From Sulfitobacter geojensis (lineage in GTDB: Bacteria > Pseudomonadota > Alphaproteobacteria > Rhodobacterales > Rhodobacteraceae): 64,000 nucleotides of DNA. Positions 56,118 through 64,000 of the stretch are shown here, in pieces (within the stretch, counting starts at the first letter, position 1; the number at the start of each line of letters is the position of its first letter). The position numbers and the translations under genes are program-made. The stretch spans positions 558,001-622,000 of the forward strand of contig NZ_JASE01000005.1 of NCBI RefSeq assembly GCF_000622325.1. The letters run 5' to 3'. The notes below the pieces were generated by a model, which was not told where the DNA came from, ran no database searches, and saw nothing but the letters and a program-made list of their open reading frames with translations.

Positions 56118-56690
56118 ATGCACCATAGTTTGCCAGACACGCCAAAAACGCTTGGTGCCGACCTTAGAGCGCTGCGCAAGTCGCGCGGCCTGACGCTCGC
56201 GGATCTGGCGGAAACGCTGGGCCGGTCGGTGGGCTGGCTCAGTCAGGTCGAACGCGATATTTCCGATCCTTCGATCACGGATCTGCGGGACATTGCGGCC
56301 AAGCTGGATGTTTCGGTATCCATGCTGTTTCGCCACACTGCCGCACCGGCGCATGAGGCGGGATTTGTCGTGCGCAAAGGGTCCCGCCGGACCATCGGAT
56401 CTCAGGTCGCAGGATTGGTCGAGGAACTTTTGTCCCCCGACCTGACCGATGATTTTGAAATGGTGCACTCCACTTTTGCTCCGCACAGCCGCATCAAAGA
56501 ACCGGTGACACGCCCCACACAAGAGGTCGGTTATGTGCTGTCAGGCCAGTTGGAGGTCGAGATTGCGGGTGTGACCCACTTGATCAACCCCGGTGACAGT
56601 TTCCGCATCCGCGGCGAGGCGTTTCGCTGGGCCAACCCCTTTGGTGCACCTGCGGTGGCCATCTGGGTCATCGCGCCGCCAGTGTATTGA
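56118..56690 (+). CDS. XRE-family regulator with cupin sensor domain
   Basis: A 190-residue regulator: helix-turn-helix at about 12-65 (LGADLRALRKSRGLTLADLAETLGRSVGWLSQVERDISD) and a cupin domain at about 110-185 (VGYVLSGQLEVEIAG, NPGDSFRIRG) that likely binds a small ligand. Members of this architecture often control catabolic operons and themselves. It is the first gene after the palindromic operator and 33 bases upstream of the GFA gene, so it probably regulates the whole N-demethylation cluster. Ligand unknown. Confidence 0.93.
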   Translation: MHHSLPDTPKTLGADLRALRKSRGLTLADLAETLGRSVGWLSQVERDISDPSITDLRDIAAKLDVSVSMLFRHTAAPAHEAGFVVRKGSRRTIGSQVAGLVEELLSPDLTDDFEMVHSTFAPHSRIKEPVTRPTQEVGYVLSGQLEVEIAGVTHLINPGDSFRIRGEAFRWANPFGAPAVAIWVIAPPVY

Positions 56691-56723
56691 ATGAACCATG
56701 CAACCCGCCAGAAAGGATCACAA

Positions 56724-57107
56724 ATGATCAAAGGAAGTTGCCTTTGTGGCGGTGTGACCTTCGAACTTGTTGGACCGTTGCGCAATTCCGTCGCTTGCCA
56801 CTGTATTCAGTGCCGCAAAACCAGCGGGCACTACGTATCGGCCACCCAAGTTTCCGCCGAACGGTTACGCATCATCAAGGACGACACCCTGCAGTGGTAC
56901 CAGTCCAGCCCCGAAGCTGCGCGCGGGTTCTGCAACATCTGCGGCTCTTCCCTGTTCTGGCGGCATGACGGGGACAACGGCGCGACTTCGGTCATGTCCG
57001 GCACCCTTGACGCGCCCACGGGCATCGCAACCGAAAAGCATATCTTCGTCGCTGACAAGCGCGACTATTACACCATCGCTGACGGCCTGCCGCAGCAAGA
57101 CCAATAA
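56724..57107 (+). CDS. GFA-family (glutathione-dependent formaldehyde-activating-like) protein
   Basis: A 127-residue zinc protein of the GFA (CENP-V/GFA) family. The cysteine pattern is complete: Cys6 and Cys8 (SCLCGG), Cys25, Cys27 and Cys30 (ACHCIQCRK), Cys70 and Cys73 (FCNICGSS). Gfa was described as a glutathione/formaldehyde adduct enzyme; many homologues have other roles. Start at 56724 has AAAGGA before it; an in-frame ATG at 56691 overlaps the regulator stop. Its place before two demethylating flavoproteins fits formaldehyde handling. Confidence 0.92.
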   Translation: MIKGSCLCGGVTFELVGPLRNSVACHCIQCRKTSGHYVSATQVSAERLRIIKDDTLQWYQSSPEAARGFCNICGSSLFWRHDGDNGATSVMSGTLDAPTGIATEKHIFVADKRDYYTIADGLPQQDQ

Positions 57108-57120
57108 CGGAGCATTCACA

Positions 57121-59568
57121 ATGGCAGATTTCCCAACAACGGCCCGTGTGGTCATCATCGGCGGCGGCGTCGTCGGCACATCAACGCTTTACCACCTCGC
57201 CAAAGCGGGCTGGAAAGACTGCGTTCTGGTCGAGAAAAACGAACTGACGGCGGGCTCCACGTGGCACGCGGCGGGTAACGTTCCAAACTTTGCAGGTTCA
57301 TGGGCGGTGATGAACATGCAGCGCTACTCGGCGGCCATGTACCGGACGCTGGGCGAAGACGTTGACTATCCGATGAACTACCACGTGACAGGTGCGATCC
57401 GTCTGGCCCATACCAAAGAGCGGATGCAGGAATTCGAAAAGGTCGCCTCGATGGGGCGCTATCAGGGTTTGCAAATGGACATCTGCACGCCGGCCGAACT
57501 TAAAGAGCACAACCCGTTTATGGAAACACATTCCCTTGCAGGCGGTCTTTGGGACCCGCTTGATGGTGATATCGATCCGGCACAGCTGACCCAAGCGTTG
57601 GCAAAAGGCGCGCGCGAAGCGGGCGGGCGGATTGAACGGTTCTGCCCTGTGACAGGTGTAGACCGCGATGGCGACGAGTGGATCGTTAAAACCGAAAAAG
57701 GCGAGATCCGCTGCGAATTCGTGGTCAACTGTGCGGGTTATTATGCCCAGCGGGTGGGCGAAATGTTCAAACCCTTTGGCGGGCGTACCGTGCCAATGGT
57801 GACCATGTCGCACCAGTACTTCCTGACAGAGCCAATCGCCGAGCTTGAGGCATGGACCAAGGAAAAAGGGCATAAAATGCCGATGATCCGCGACGTGGAT
57901 GTCAGCTATTACTTGCGTCAGGATAAATACGGCCTGAACCTCGGCCCCTATGAGCGCAACTGTCAGGCAGCCTGGGTCAAACCAGACGATCCGATGCCTG
58001 AAGATTTCAGTTTCCAGCTTTATCCCGACGATCTGGAACGCCTCGAATTCTATATCGAGGACGCGATGGAACGTGTGCCGGCGCTTGGCACAGCGGGTGT
58101 CGGCCGAAATATCAACGGCCCCATTCCATACGCCCCCGACGGCCTGCCGATGATCGGCCCGATGCCGGGTGTGAAGAACGCGTTCGAAGGTCATTCGTTT
58201 ACCTTCGGCATCGCGCAGGGCGGCGGGGCTGGCAAAGTCCTGTCGGAATGGATCATGCACGGTGAAACCGAACTGGACATGTGGGCCGTCGATCCGCGCC
58301 GCTACACCGATTACACCGACCACGATCACTGCCTTGCCAAGGCGCTGGAAACCTACGGACACGAATACGCCATGCACTTCCCGCACCACGCATGGCCTGC
58401 CGGACGCGACAAGAAACTGTCGCCCGTGCATGACAAGATCATCGCGGCAGGCGGGCAGATGGGGGCCTACAACGGCTGGGAACGCGCCAACTGGTTTGCG
58501 AAAGACGGCGATGACACCTCCGAAGAGGCGACCCAGACATGGGACCGTAACGGCCCTTGGTCGATCCGCGTAAAGGAAGAAGTCGAGGCCGTGCGCGATG
58601 GCGTCGGTGTGCTGGATCTGCCCGGTTTCTCACGCTTTAATCTGTCCGGTGAGGGGGCGGCCGAATGGCTTCGCGGGCGCATTTCCGGCGCCTTGCCCAA
58701 AGTCGGACGCATGAACCTTGCCTATTTCCCCGACAGCCGCGGTCGTATCCTGACGGAGATGTCGGTGATGCGCCACGGGGAGGATAGCTTTACCCTAATC
58801 ACCGCCGCGCTTGCGCAATGGCACGACTTCGAACTGCTTAAGAAAAATCTCCCCAACGGGCTTAGCCTGACCGATCATACGACCGAATACTCGACATTGA
58901 TTGTCACGGGTCCCAAATCACGCGAGCTGTTCGAAGCGCTGGATACCCAAGCAGATCTGGGTGCTTCCTGGCTTTCAACCCAGCCTGCAAAAGTTGCCGG
59001 TACGGACTGCGCCTTGGCGCGGGTTTCTTTTGCCGGTGAACTGGGATGGGAAATCCATGCCGCGAACGCGGAAATTCCTGCGCTTTACGACGCAGTGACG
59101 GGTGCGGGCGCAAAACCCTTCGGGATGTTTGCCCTGAATTCCATGCGCATCGAAAAGGGCTATCGCGCGTGGAAGGGCGATCTGTCCACCGACTATTCCC
59201 TGATCGAGGCAGGGTTGGACAGGTTTATCAAGTTCGACAAGCAGCAGGATTTTCCGGGCAAGGCTGCGTTGCAGGCGGAAAAGCAGGCCGGCAGCAAGAA
59301 ACGTTTCGTCACGATGACAGTTGATGCGGGCGATCAGGACGCGCCCTATATGTCGACCGTGTGGCACCAAGGCGAGGTCGTGGGCGAAACCACCAGCGGG
59401 GATTGGGGCTACCGCATCAATAAATCCGTGGCGCTCGGCACCATTCGTGCCGATCTGGCGGTGGCCGGTACCGAAGTTGAGATCAACATCTTCGGCAAGA
59501 TGTGCAAAGCGACCGTGCAGCCCGACCAACCCCTTTGGGACCCTGAAAACGAAAGGATCCGTGCATGA
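57121..59568 (+). CDS. DMGDH/SARDH-like flavoprotein with GcvT domain, copy 1
   Basis: An 815-residue flavoprotein resembling dimethylglycine and sarcosine dehydrogenases. N-terminal FAD motif VIIGGGVVG (11-19), His49 in GSTWHAAG (the position of covalent FAD attachment in mammalian DMGDH), then the DAO-type domain to about 430. The C-terminal half is a GcvT/aminomethyltransferase-like folate domain (ALNSMRIEKGYRAW, ENERI end). Expected to oxidise an N-methyl group and pass it to tetrahydrofolate. The frame is open upstream to 56767 inside the GFA gene, but the ATG at 57121 with CGGAG is the start. It overlaps the next gene by ATGA. Confidence 0.93.
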   Translation: MADFPTTARVVIIGGGVVGTSTLYHLAKAGWKDCVLVEKNELTAGSTWHAAGNVPNFAGSWAVMNMQRYSAAMYRTLGEDVDYPMNYHVTGAIRLAHTKERMQEFEKVASMGRYQGLQMDICTPAELKEHNPFMETHSLAGGLWDPLDGDIDPAQLTQALAKGAREAGGRIERFCPVTGVDRDGDEWIVKTEKGEIRCEFVVNCAGYYAQRVGEMFKPFGGRTVPMVTMSHQYFLTEPIAELEAWTKEKGHKMPMIRDVDVSYYLRQDKYGLNLGPYERNCQAAWVKPDDPMPEDFSFQLYPDDLERLEFYIEDAMERVPALGTAGVGRNINGPIPYAPDGLPMIGPMPGVKNAFEGHSFTFGIAQGGGAGKVLSEWIMHGETELDMWAVDPRRYTDYTDHDHCLAKALETYGHEYAMHFPHHAWPAGRDKKLSPVHDKIIAAGGQMGAYNGWERANWFAKDGDDTSEEATQTWDRNGPWSIRVKEEVEAVRDGVGVLDLPGFSRFNLSGEGAAEWLRGRISGALPKVGRMNLAYFPDSRGRILTEMSVMRHGEDSFTLITAALAQWHDFELLKKNLPNGLSLTDHTTEYSTLIVTGPKSRELFEALDTQADLGASWLSTQPAKVAGTDCALARVSFAGELGWEIHAANAEIPALYDAVTGAGAKPFGMFALNSMRIEKGYRAWKGDLSTDYSLIEAGLDRFIKFDKQQDFPGKAALQAEKQAGSKKRFVTMTVDAGDQDAPYMSTVWHQGEVVGETTSGDWGYRINKSVALGTIRADLAVAGTEVEINIFGKMCKATVQPDQPLWDPENERIRA

Positions 59569-60446
59569 GCGATATCACCCTGCTGGATGGCGGCATGGGG
59601 CAGGAATTGATCCACCGCGCCGGCGACCGGCCCACGCCTCTTTGGTCTACCCAAGTGATGCTGGAACACCCTGGGCTGGTCAGCGAAGTCCACCGTGATT
59701 TCACGCAAGCCGGGGCAACCATTGCCACGACGAACACCTATGCCATCCATCGCGACCGGTTGGTTGACACCGATGTGGCGGATCGCTTTGCCGACCTGCT
59801 GACAATGGCCATCGCCGAGGCGCGCACCAGTGGCTCGGCGCGTATTGCGGGGGCCATCGGCCCCATCGCCGCCTCTTATCGCCCTGACCTGCATCCCGAC
59901 GCGGACACCGGTGCGCCGATTTACGCAGAGATTGCACAGATGATTGCGCCCGCCTGCGACATGTTGCTGTGCGAAACCGTGGTGTCGGTCACCCATGCCG
60001 AAAGCGTGCTGCGCGGGGCTGCTGCGGGCGACAAACCGGTCTGGCTGGCCGTCAGTGTGGATGACCGTGACGGCACCAAACTGCGTTCGGGCGAACCTTT
60101 GTCGGCCATTCTGCCCTATGCCCAAGCTGGTGCCGCCGCGGTGCTGGTCAACTGTTCCGCCCCGGAGGCGATCCTGCCCGCGCTTGATATTCTGGCGCAA
60201 GCGGGCATTCCGTACGGTGCTTATGCCAACGGGTTTGAACAGATCACTGAGGGTTTTCTGGAAGCCAAGCCAACGGTTGATGCATTGACCCTGCGCAATG
60301 ATTTCACCCCCGATGCTTATGCCGATCACGCGATGGCCTGGGTTGACCAGGGGGCCACAATCATTGGCGGCTGTTGCGAAGTATCCCCCGCGCATATCGC
60401 CGAAATCGCCCGCCGGCTAAAAGCCGCAGGGCACACCATTGTCTAG
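59565..60446 (+). CDS. homocysteine S-methyltransferase family, BHMT-like
   Basis: A 293-residue zinc-dependent methyltransferase of the betaine-homocysteine/homocysteine S-methyltransferase fold. The zinc cysteines are Cys197 (LVNCSAPEA), Cys270 and Cys271 (GGCCEV), matching the three of BHMT. LLDGGMGQELI is the family N-terminus. Possible methyl donors include glycine betaine, DMSP or S-methylmethionine; betaine fits the flanking dimethylglycine-type dehydrogenases. The product would be methionine plus dimethylglycine. Overlaps the upstream gene by four bases. Confidence 0.9.
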   Translation: MSDITLLDGGMGQELIHRAGDRPTPLWSTQVMLEHPGLVSEVHRDFTQAGATIATTNTYAIHRDRLVDTDVADRFADLLTMAIAEARTSGSARIAGAIGPIAASYRPDLHPDADTGAPIYAEIAQMIAPACDMLLCETVVSVTHAESVLRGAAAGDKPVWLAVSVDDRDGTKLRSGEPLSAILPYAQAGAAAVLVNCSAPEAILPALDILAQAGIPYGAYANGFEQITEGFLEAKPTVDALTLRNDFTPDAYADHAMAWVDQGATIIGGCCEVSPAHIAEIARRLKAAGHTIV

Positions 60447-60469
60447 AACTCCCGCCCCGCGACACCATT

Positions 60470-60515
60470 TTTGCGCACCTGAGGGTGGATATCATTTTGC
60501 GCACCACCGGTGCGA
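60470..60515 (+). repeat. direct repeats and dyad before the second flavoprotein gene
   Basis: TTTTGCGCACC occurs twice, at 60470-60480 and 60496-60506, 26 bases apart in the gap after the BHMT-like gene. The second copy runs into a CGCACC/GGTGCG dyad ending at 60515. This could be a regulator site or a short RNA stem; no T-run follows. It suggests partly separate control of the downstream pair. Confidence 0.5.
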
Positions 60516-60534
60516 CGTCTAAAGGATCAGCTAA

Positions 60535-62979
60535 ATGTCTAACGTTCCGTCCCATGCCCGCGTTGTCATCATCGGTGGTGGCGTCATCGGGTGTTCTGTT
60601 GCCTATCACCTGACAAAACTGGGGTGGAAAGATGTGGTTCTGCTGGAACGCAAACAGCTGACCTCGGGCACGACGTGGCATGCGGCGGGGTTGATTGCCC
60701 AGCTGCGCGCGACCGCGAATATGACCAAGCTGGCGAAATATTCACAGGAGCTTTACGGCAATCTGGAGGATGAAACAGGTGTCGCCACCGGCTTCAAACG
60801 CTGTGGTTCGATCACCGTTGCGCTGACGGACGAGCGGCGCGAAGAAATCTACCGTCAGGCGGGCATGGCCCGTGCTTTCGGTGTGGATGTAGAAGAGATC
60901 AGCCCGAAAGAAGTGCTTGAGAAATACGAGCATCTGAATATCGAAGGGGTGACCGGCGCGGTATACCTCGACAAGGACGGGCAGGGCGATCCTGCGAACA
61001 TCGCACTGGCCTTGGCCAAGGGTGCGCGTCAACGCGGGGCGCAGGTGATCGAGCGGACCAAAGCCACCGGCGTGACCCGTGAGGGGCGGCGCATCACCGG
61101 TGTTGACTGGGAGCAGGGGAGCGAAACCGGCCACATCACTTGCGATCATGTGGTGAACTGCGGTGGCATGTGGGGGCATGAGGTCGGGCGGATGCTGAAC
61201 ACCAACGTCCCCCTGCAAGCCTGCGAGCATTTCTATATCGTGACCGAAGCGATCGCAGGGTTGAAACAACTGCCCGTCCTGCGCGTGCCCGACGAATGCG
61301 CCTATTACAAAGAAGACGCCGGCAAAATGCTGCTTGGCGCGTTCGAACCGCTGGCAAAGCCATGGGCGCTTGACGGTATCCCCGCCGATTTCGAGTTTGA
61401 CCAACTGCCCGAAGATTTCGACCACTTCGAACCCATTCTCGAAGCGGCAGTAGAACGTTTGCCGATGCTGGCCGACGCGGGCATTCATACCTTCTTTAAC
61501 GGTCCTGAATCCTTTACCCCCGATGATGCCTACCACCTTGGCCTTGCACCAGAGATGGACAATGTCTGGGTCGCCGCCGGTTTCAACTCTATCGGTATCC
61601 AGTCGGCGGGCGGGGCGGGCATGGCGCTGGCGCAGTGGATGGAAGATGGCGCGAAACCTTTTGATCTGGGTGATGTGGACATCAATCGCATGCAGCCGTT
61701 TCAGGGCAATAAAACCTATCTTGCCGAGCGGTCCAAAGAAACGCTGGGCCTGCTGTATGCCGATCATTTCCCCTATCGCCAAAAGGCGACGGCGCGGGGT
61801 ATCCGGCGCACGCCGTTTCATCACCACCTGCTTGAGCGGGGTGCGGTGATGGGCGAACTTGCCGGTTGGGAACGCGCCAACTGGTTCGCCCGCGACGGGC
61901 AAAACGCGGCTTATGAATACAGCTGGCAACGGCAGAATTTCTTTGACAACATCCGCGATGAACATATGGCCGTGCGCGAAAATGTCGGCATGTACGACAT
62001 GACGTCTTTCGGCAAGATCCGTGTCGAAGGACCGGACGCCGAGGCCTTCCTGAACTATGTCGGCGGTGGCGATTATTCGGTGCCGAACGGCAAGATCGTT
62101 TATACCCAGTTCCTGAATGAAAGGGGCGGGATCGAGGCGGACGTGACGGTGACCCGCCTGACCGATACCGCCTATCTGGTCGTGACCCCTGCCGCCACGC
62201 GACTGGCGGACCAGACATGGATGATGCGCAACAAAGGCGATTTTAATGTGGTGATCACCGACGTGACCGCTGGCGAAGGGGTGCTGGCGATCATGGGCCC
62301 ACGGTCGCGCGAATTGCTTAACCTCGTTTCTCCCAATGATTTCTCGAATGCGACCAACCCCTTTGGCACGGCGCAAGAGATCGAAATCGGTATGGCTGTC
62401 GCCCGCGCACATCGCGTGACCTATGTGGGCGAACTGGGGTGGGAAATCTATGTCCCGTCAGACATGTGCGGCCACGTCTTCGAAACGCTGGCAGAGGCGG
62501 GCGCGGATATGAACCTCAAGCTGTGTGGCATGCATATGATGGACACCTGCCGCATCGAAAAAGGGTTCCGCCATTTCGGCCATGACATCACTGCCGAGGA
62601 TCATGTGATGGAAGCGGGCCTTGGCTTTGCCGTGAAAAAGGACAAGCCCGACTTTATTGGGCGCGCCGCCGTGCTGGATAAGCAGGAACAGGGCCTGAAC
62701 GCGCGTATGCTCCAGTTCAAACTGACCGATCCCGAACCGCTGCTGTATCACAACGAACCGATCGTACGGAACGGCGAGATCGTCGGCTACCTGTCCTCCG
62801 GTGCTTATGGTCATGCATTGGGCGGGGCGATGGGGCTGGGTTATGTGCCGTGCAAAGGCGAAAGCGCGGCAGATGTATTGGCATCATCCTTTGAAATCGA
62901 CGTGGCCGGCGTGCGCGTCAAAGCCGAAGCATCGCTGAAACCGATGTACGACGCAAAATCCGAACGGGTGAAAGTGTAA
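60535..62979 (+). CDS. DMGDH/SARDH-like flavoprotein with GcvT domain, copy 2
   Basis: An 814-residue paralogue of the copy-1 protein with the same layout: VIIGGGVIG FAD motif (11-19), His49 in GTTWHAAGL, DAO-type domain, then a GcvT-like domain (MMDTCRIEKGFRHFGHDI) ending in a conserved basic tail. The N-terminal AGLIAQLRATANM stretch is closer to typical bacterial dimethylglycine dehydrogenases than copy 1 is. Two paralogues suit two successive demethylations, such as dimethylglycine to sarcosine to glycine; which does which is unknown. AAAGGA precedes the ATG. Confidence 0.93.
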   Translation: MSNVPSHARVVIIGGGVIGCSVAYHLTKLGWKDVVLLERKQLTSGTTWHAAGLIAQLRATANMTKLAKYSQELYGNLEDETGVATGFKRCGSITVALTDERREEIYRQAGMARAFGVDVEEISPKEVLEKYEHLNIEGVTGAVYLDKDGQGDPANIALALAKGARQRGAQVIERTKATGVTREGRRITGVDWEQGSETGHITCDHVVNCGGMWGHEVGRMLNTNVPLQACEHFYIVTEAIAGLKQLPVLRVPDECAYYKEDAGKMLLGAFEPLAKPWALDGIPADFEFDQLPEDFDHFEPILEAAVERLPMLADAGIHTFFNGPESFTPDDAYHLGLAPEMDNVWVAAGFNSIGIQSAGGAGMALAQWMEDGAKPFDLGDVDINRMQPFQGNKTYLAERSKETLGLLYADHFPYRQKATARGIRRTPFHHHLLERGAVMGELAGWERANWFARDGQNAAYEYSWQRQNFFDNIRDEHMAVRENVGMYDMTSFGKIRVEGPDAEAFLNYVGGGDYSVPNGKIVYTQFLNERGGIEADVTVTRLTDTAYLVVTPAATRLADQTWMMRNKGDFNVVITDVTAGEGVLAIMGPRSRELLNLVSPNDFSNATNPFGTAQEIEIGMAVARAHRVTYVGELGWEIYVPSDMCGHVFETLAEAGADMNLKLCGMHMMDTCRIEKGFRHFGHDITAEDHVMEAGLGFAVKKDKPDFIGRAAVLDKQEQGLNARMLQFKLTDPEPLLYHNEPIVRNGEIVGYLSSGAYGHALGGAMGLGYVPCKGESAADVLASSFEIDVAGVRVKAEASLKPMYDAKSERVKV

Positions 62980-63047
62980 CAGGTACAATCTAACCCTTTC
63001 GGGGGCCGCCGCTTTGCCCTACCTCCTTGGGCAAACGGAGACCCCCG

Positions 63048-63974
63048 ATGCGCAACCCTGACAGTCTGCCCCCCAAGGCCAACGAAGACACGCCGCAAGG
63101 GCTGGCCTTTGCGCTGACGGCCTATGTGATGTGGGGGTTTCTGCCGCTCTATATGAAGCTGCTGTCGCATATTTCGCCCGCCGAAGTGGTCACACATCGC
63201 ATCCTGTGGTCCTTGCCCATCGCTGCCGTTGTGCTGATCATCCTGCGCCGAACCGACGCCCTGCGTGAGGCGCTGCGCAGCCCGCGTATGCTGGCCATGG
63301 GCTGTGTCACCGCCGCGCTGATTTCGATCAACTGGGGCATCTATGTCTATGCAATCGCGACCGGCAACGCGCTGGCGGCTTCTTTGGGATATTACATCAA
63401 CCCCTTGTTCAGCGTCTTTCTGGCGGCTGTGTTCCTGGGCGAACGCCCCAACCGCGCCCAGATGGTCGCCATTGCACTCGCTGCCCTTGCGGTTCTCGTG
63501 ATTGCCGTGGAAGCGGGGCAGGTGCCATGGGTCGCTTTGGCGCTCACCCTGTCTTGGGGGTTCTATGCGCTTGCCAAAAAAAGCCTGCCCATCGGACCCA
63601 ATCAGGGCTTTCTGCTTGAGGTGCTGATCCTGCTGATCCCCGCATTGGGCTATTTTGCCTACCTCACTTCCACCGGCCAATCCCACTTTTCCCTCGACTT
63701 TGACCGCGACAGTTGGCTGCTGATTGGTTGTGGTCTTGTTACCGCCGTGCCGTTGATGATCTATGCCAACGGCGCGAAACTGCTGCGGCTGTCGACCATT
63801 GGCGTGCTGCAATACATCGCCCCGACCATGATTTTTCTGGTGGCTGTATTTGTGTTCGACGAACCGTTTGGCAGGGCGCGCATGATTGCGTTCCCGATGA
63901 TCTGGCTTGCGCTGATCATCTATACCACCTCGATGCTGCGCCAGATGCGACAGGCGCGTGCAGACGTGGGTTGA
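63048..63974 (+). CDS. rarD: RarD-type EamA family transporter
   Basis: A 308-residue inner-membrane transporter of the drug/metabolite superfamily, RarD type, with ten hydrophobic helices (GLAFALTAYVMWGFLPLYMKLL, INWGIYVYAIATGNALAASLGYYINPL). Substrate not known; RarD proteins are described as chloramphenicol-sensitivity permeases in enterobacteria. The ATG at 63048 has GGAG upstream. Sixty-eight bases after the second flavoprotein, so it may export or import a substrate of the cluster, or be unrelated. Confidence 0.92.
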   Translation: MRNPDSLPPKANEDTPQGLAFALTAYVMWGFLPLYMKLLSHISPAEVVTHRILWSLPIAAVVLIILRRTDALREALRSPRMLAMGCVTAALISINWGIYVYAIATGNALAASLGYYINPLFSVFLAAVFLGERPNRAQMVAIALAALAVLVIAVEAGQVPWVALALTLSWGFYALAKKSLPIGPNQGFLLEVLILLIPALGYFAYLTSTGQSHFSLDFDRDSWLLIGCGLVTAVPLMIYANGAKLLRLSTIGVLQYIAPTMIFLVAVFVFDEPFGRARMIAFPMIWLALIIYTTSMLRQMRQARADVG

Positions 63975-64000
63975 AAACCTGCCGCGCATCTGTGACGACA

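Noticed and set aside
60742-62412. 556-codon frame antisense to the second flavoprotein gene
   Set aside because: Long antisense frames are common in high-GC coding DNA; the plus-strand protein has clear FAD and GcvT motifs while this one has none.

Overview
The window looks like chromosomal DNA of a marine Roseobacter-group alphaproteobacterium (Rhodobacterales). The evidence is a CcrM-type methyltransferase next to rnhB, a CenR-like regulator, DUF2125/DUF2794/DUF3576/DUF4170 family proteins, a Rhodobacter-type porin, an FtsK-LolA-Xth block, and gene order typical of that group. A Sulfitobacter-like genus is possible but cannot be settled from sequence reading alone. Genes are tightly packed, with many ATGA or similar stop/start overlaps. 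No rRNA, tRNA, CRISPR array, insertion sequence or prophage was recognised.

Layout. 0.1-3.1 kb: DUF2794 protein, an NlpC/P60 peptidase coupled to an M17 aminopeptidase, and a degenerate Hpt-like protein. 3.3-5.2 kb: a compact inorganic-carbon operon (beta-carbonic anhydrase, SbtA-type bicarbonate permease, SbtB/PII-like protein), followed by an unknown protein with a duplicated domain. 6.1-12.1 kb: asd, a DUF3095 protein, an MFS/HpaI-aldolase pair, a membrane-embedded winged-helix regulator, and small secreted proteins. 12.2-14.2 kb: rnhB and ccrM, with three GANTC sites just upstream of ccrM, then a strong candidate structured RNA ending in an intrinsic terminator. 14.3-19.5 kb: a single-domain response regulator, alkane monooxygenase, mutY, and a DUF721/DsbA/CoA-transferase run.

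19.5-25.9 kb: a minus-strand lipid A operon (pmbA, cysQ-like, DUF4170, divergent KdtA-like transferase, lpxK) and a DUF2125 protein. 26.0-30.1 kb: an SDR/enoyl-CoA hydratase pair, a 24-residue lipoprotein and an MscS channel/flavoprotein pair. 30.2-35.4 kb: GST, holA, lptE, leuS and a DUF3576 lipoprotein on the minus strand. 35.7-46.6 kb: a highly biased porin gene, YggS, an L,D-transpeptidase with ribA, cenR, xth, a CnoX-like thioredoxin, LON-domain and Trm112 proteins, a UbiH-type hydroxylase, an amidase and a DapC-like aminotransferase. 46.6-55.5 kb: ftsK, an odd AT-richer basic protein, lolA, a transglycosylase, an AEC transporter, hspQ, an RsbW/STAS pair and a thiolase.

55.6-64 kb holds the most coherent accessory system. 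After msrC comes an XRE-cupin regulator. Its whole upstream gap is a nested palindrome with four evenly spaced CGTGAAA/TTTCACG half-sites. The genes that follow encode a GFA-family formaldehyde-type protein, a dimethylglycine/sarcosine dehydrogenase-like flavoprotein fused to a GcvT-type folate domain, a betaine-homocysteine-methyltransferase-like zinc enzyme, a second such flavoprotein, and a RarD-type permease. Read together this is a likely operon for stepwise N-demethylation of a methylated amine such as glycine betaine, with the C1 units going to homocysteine, folate and formaldehyde detoxification. A 31-bp exact sequence occurs twice, in opposite orientation, about 55 kb apart (near 0.5 and 55.5 kb), and is not explained by any gene.
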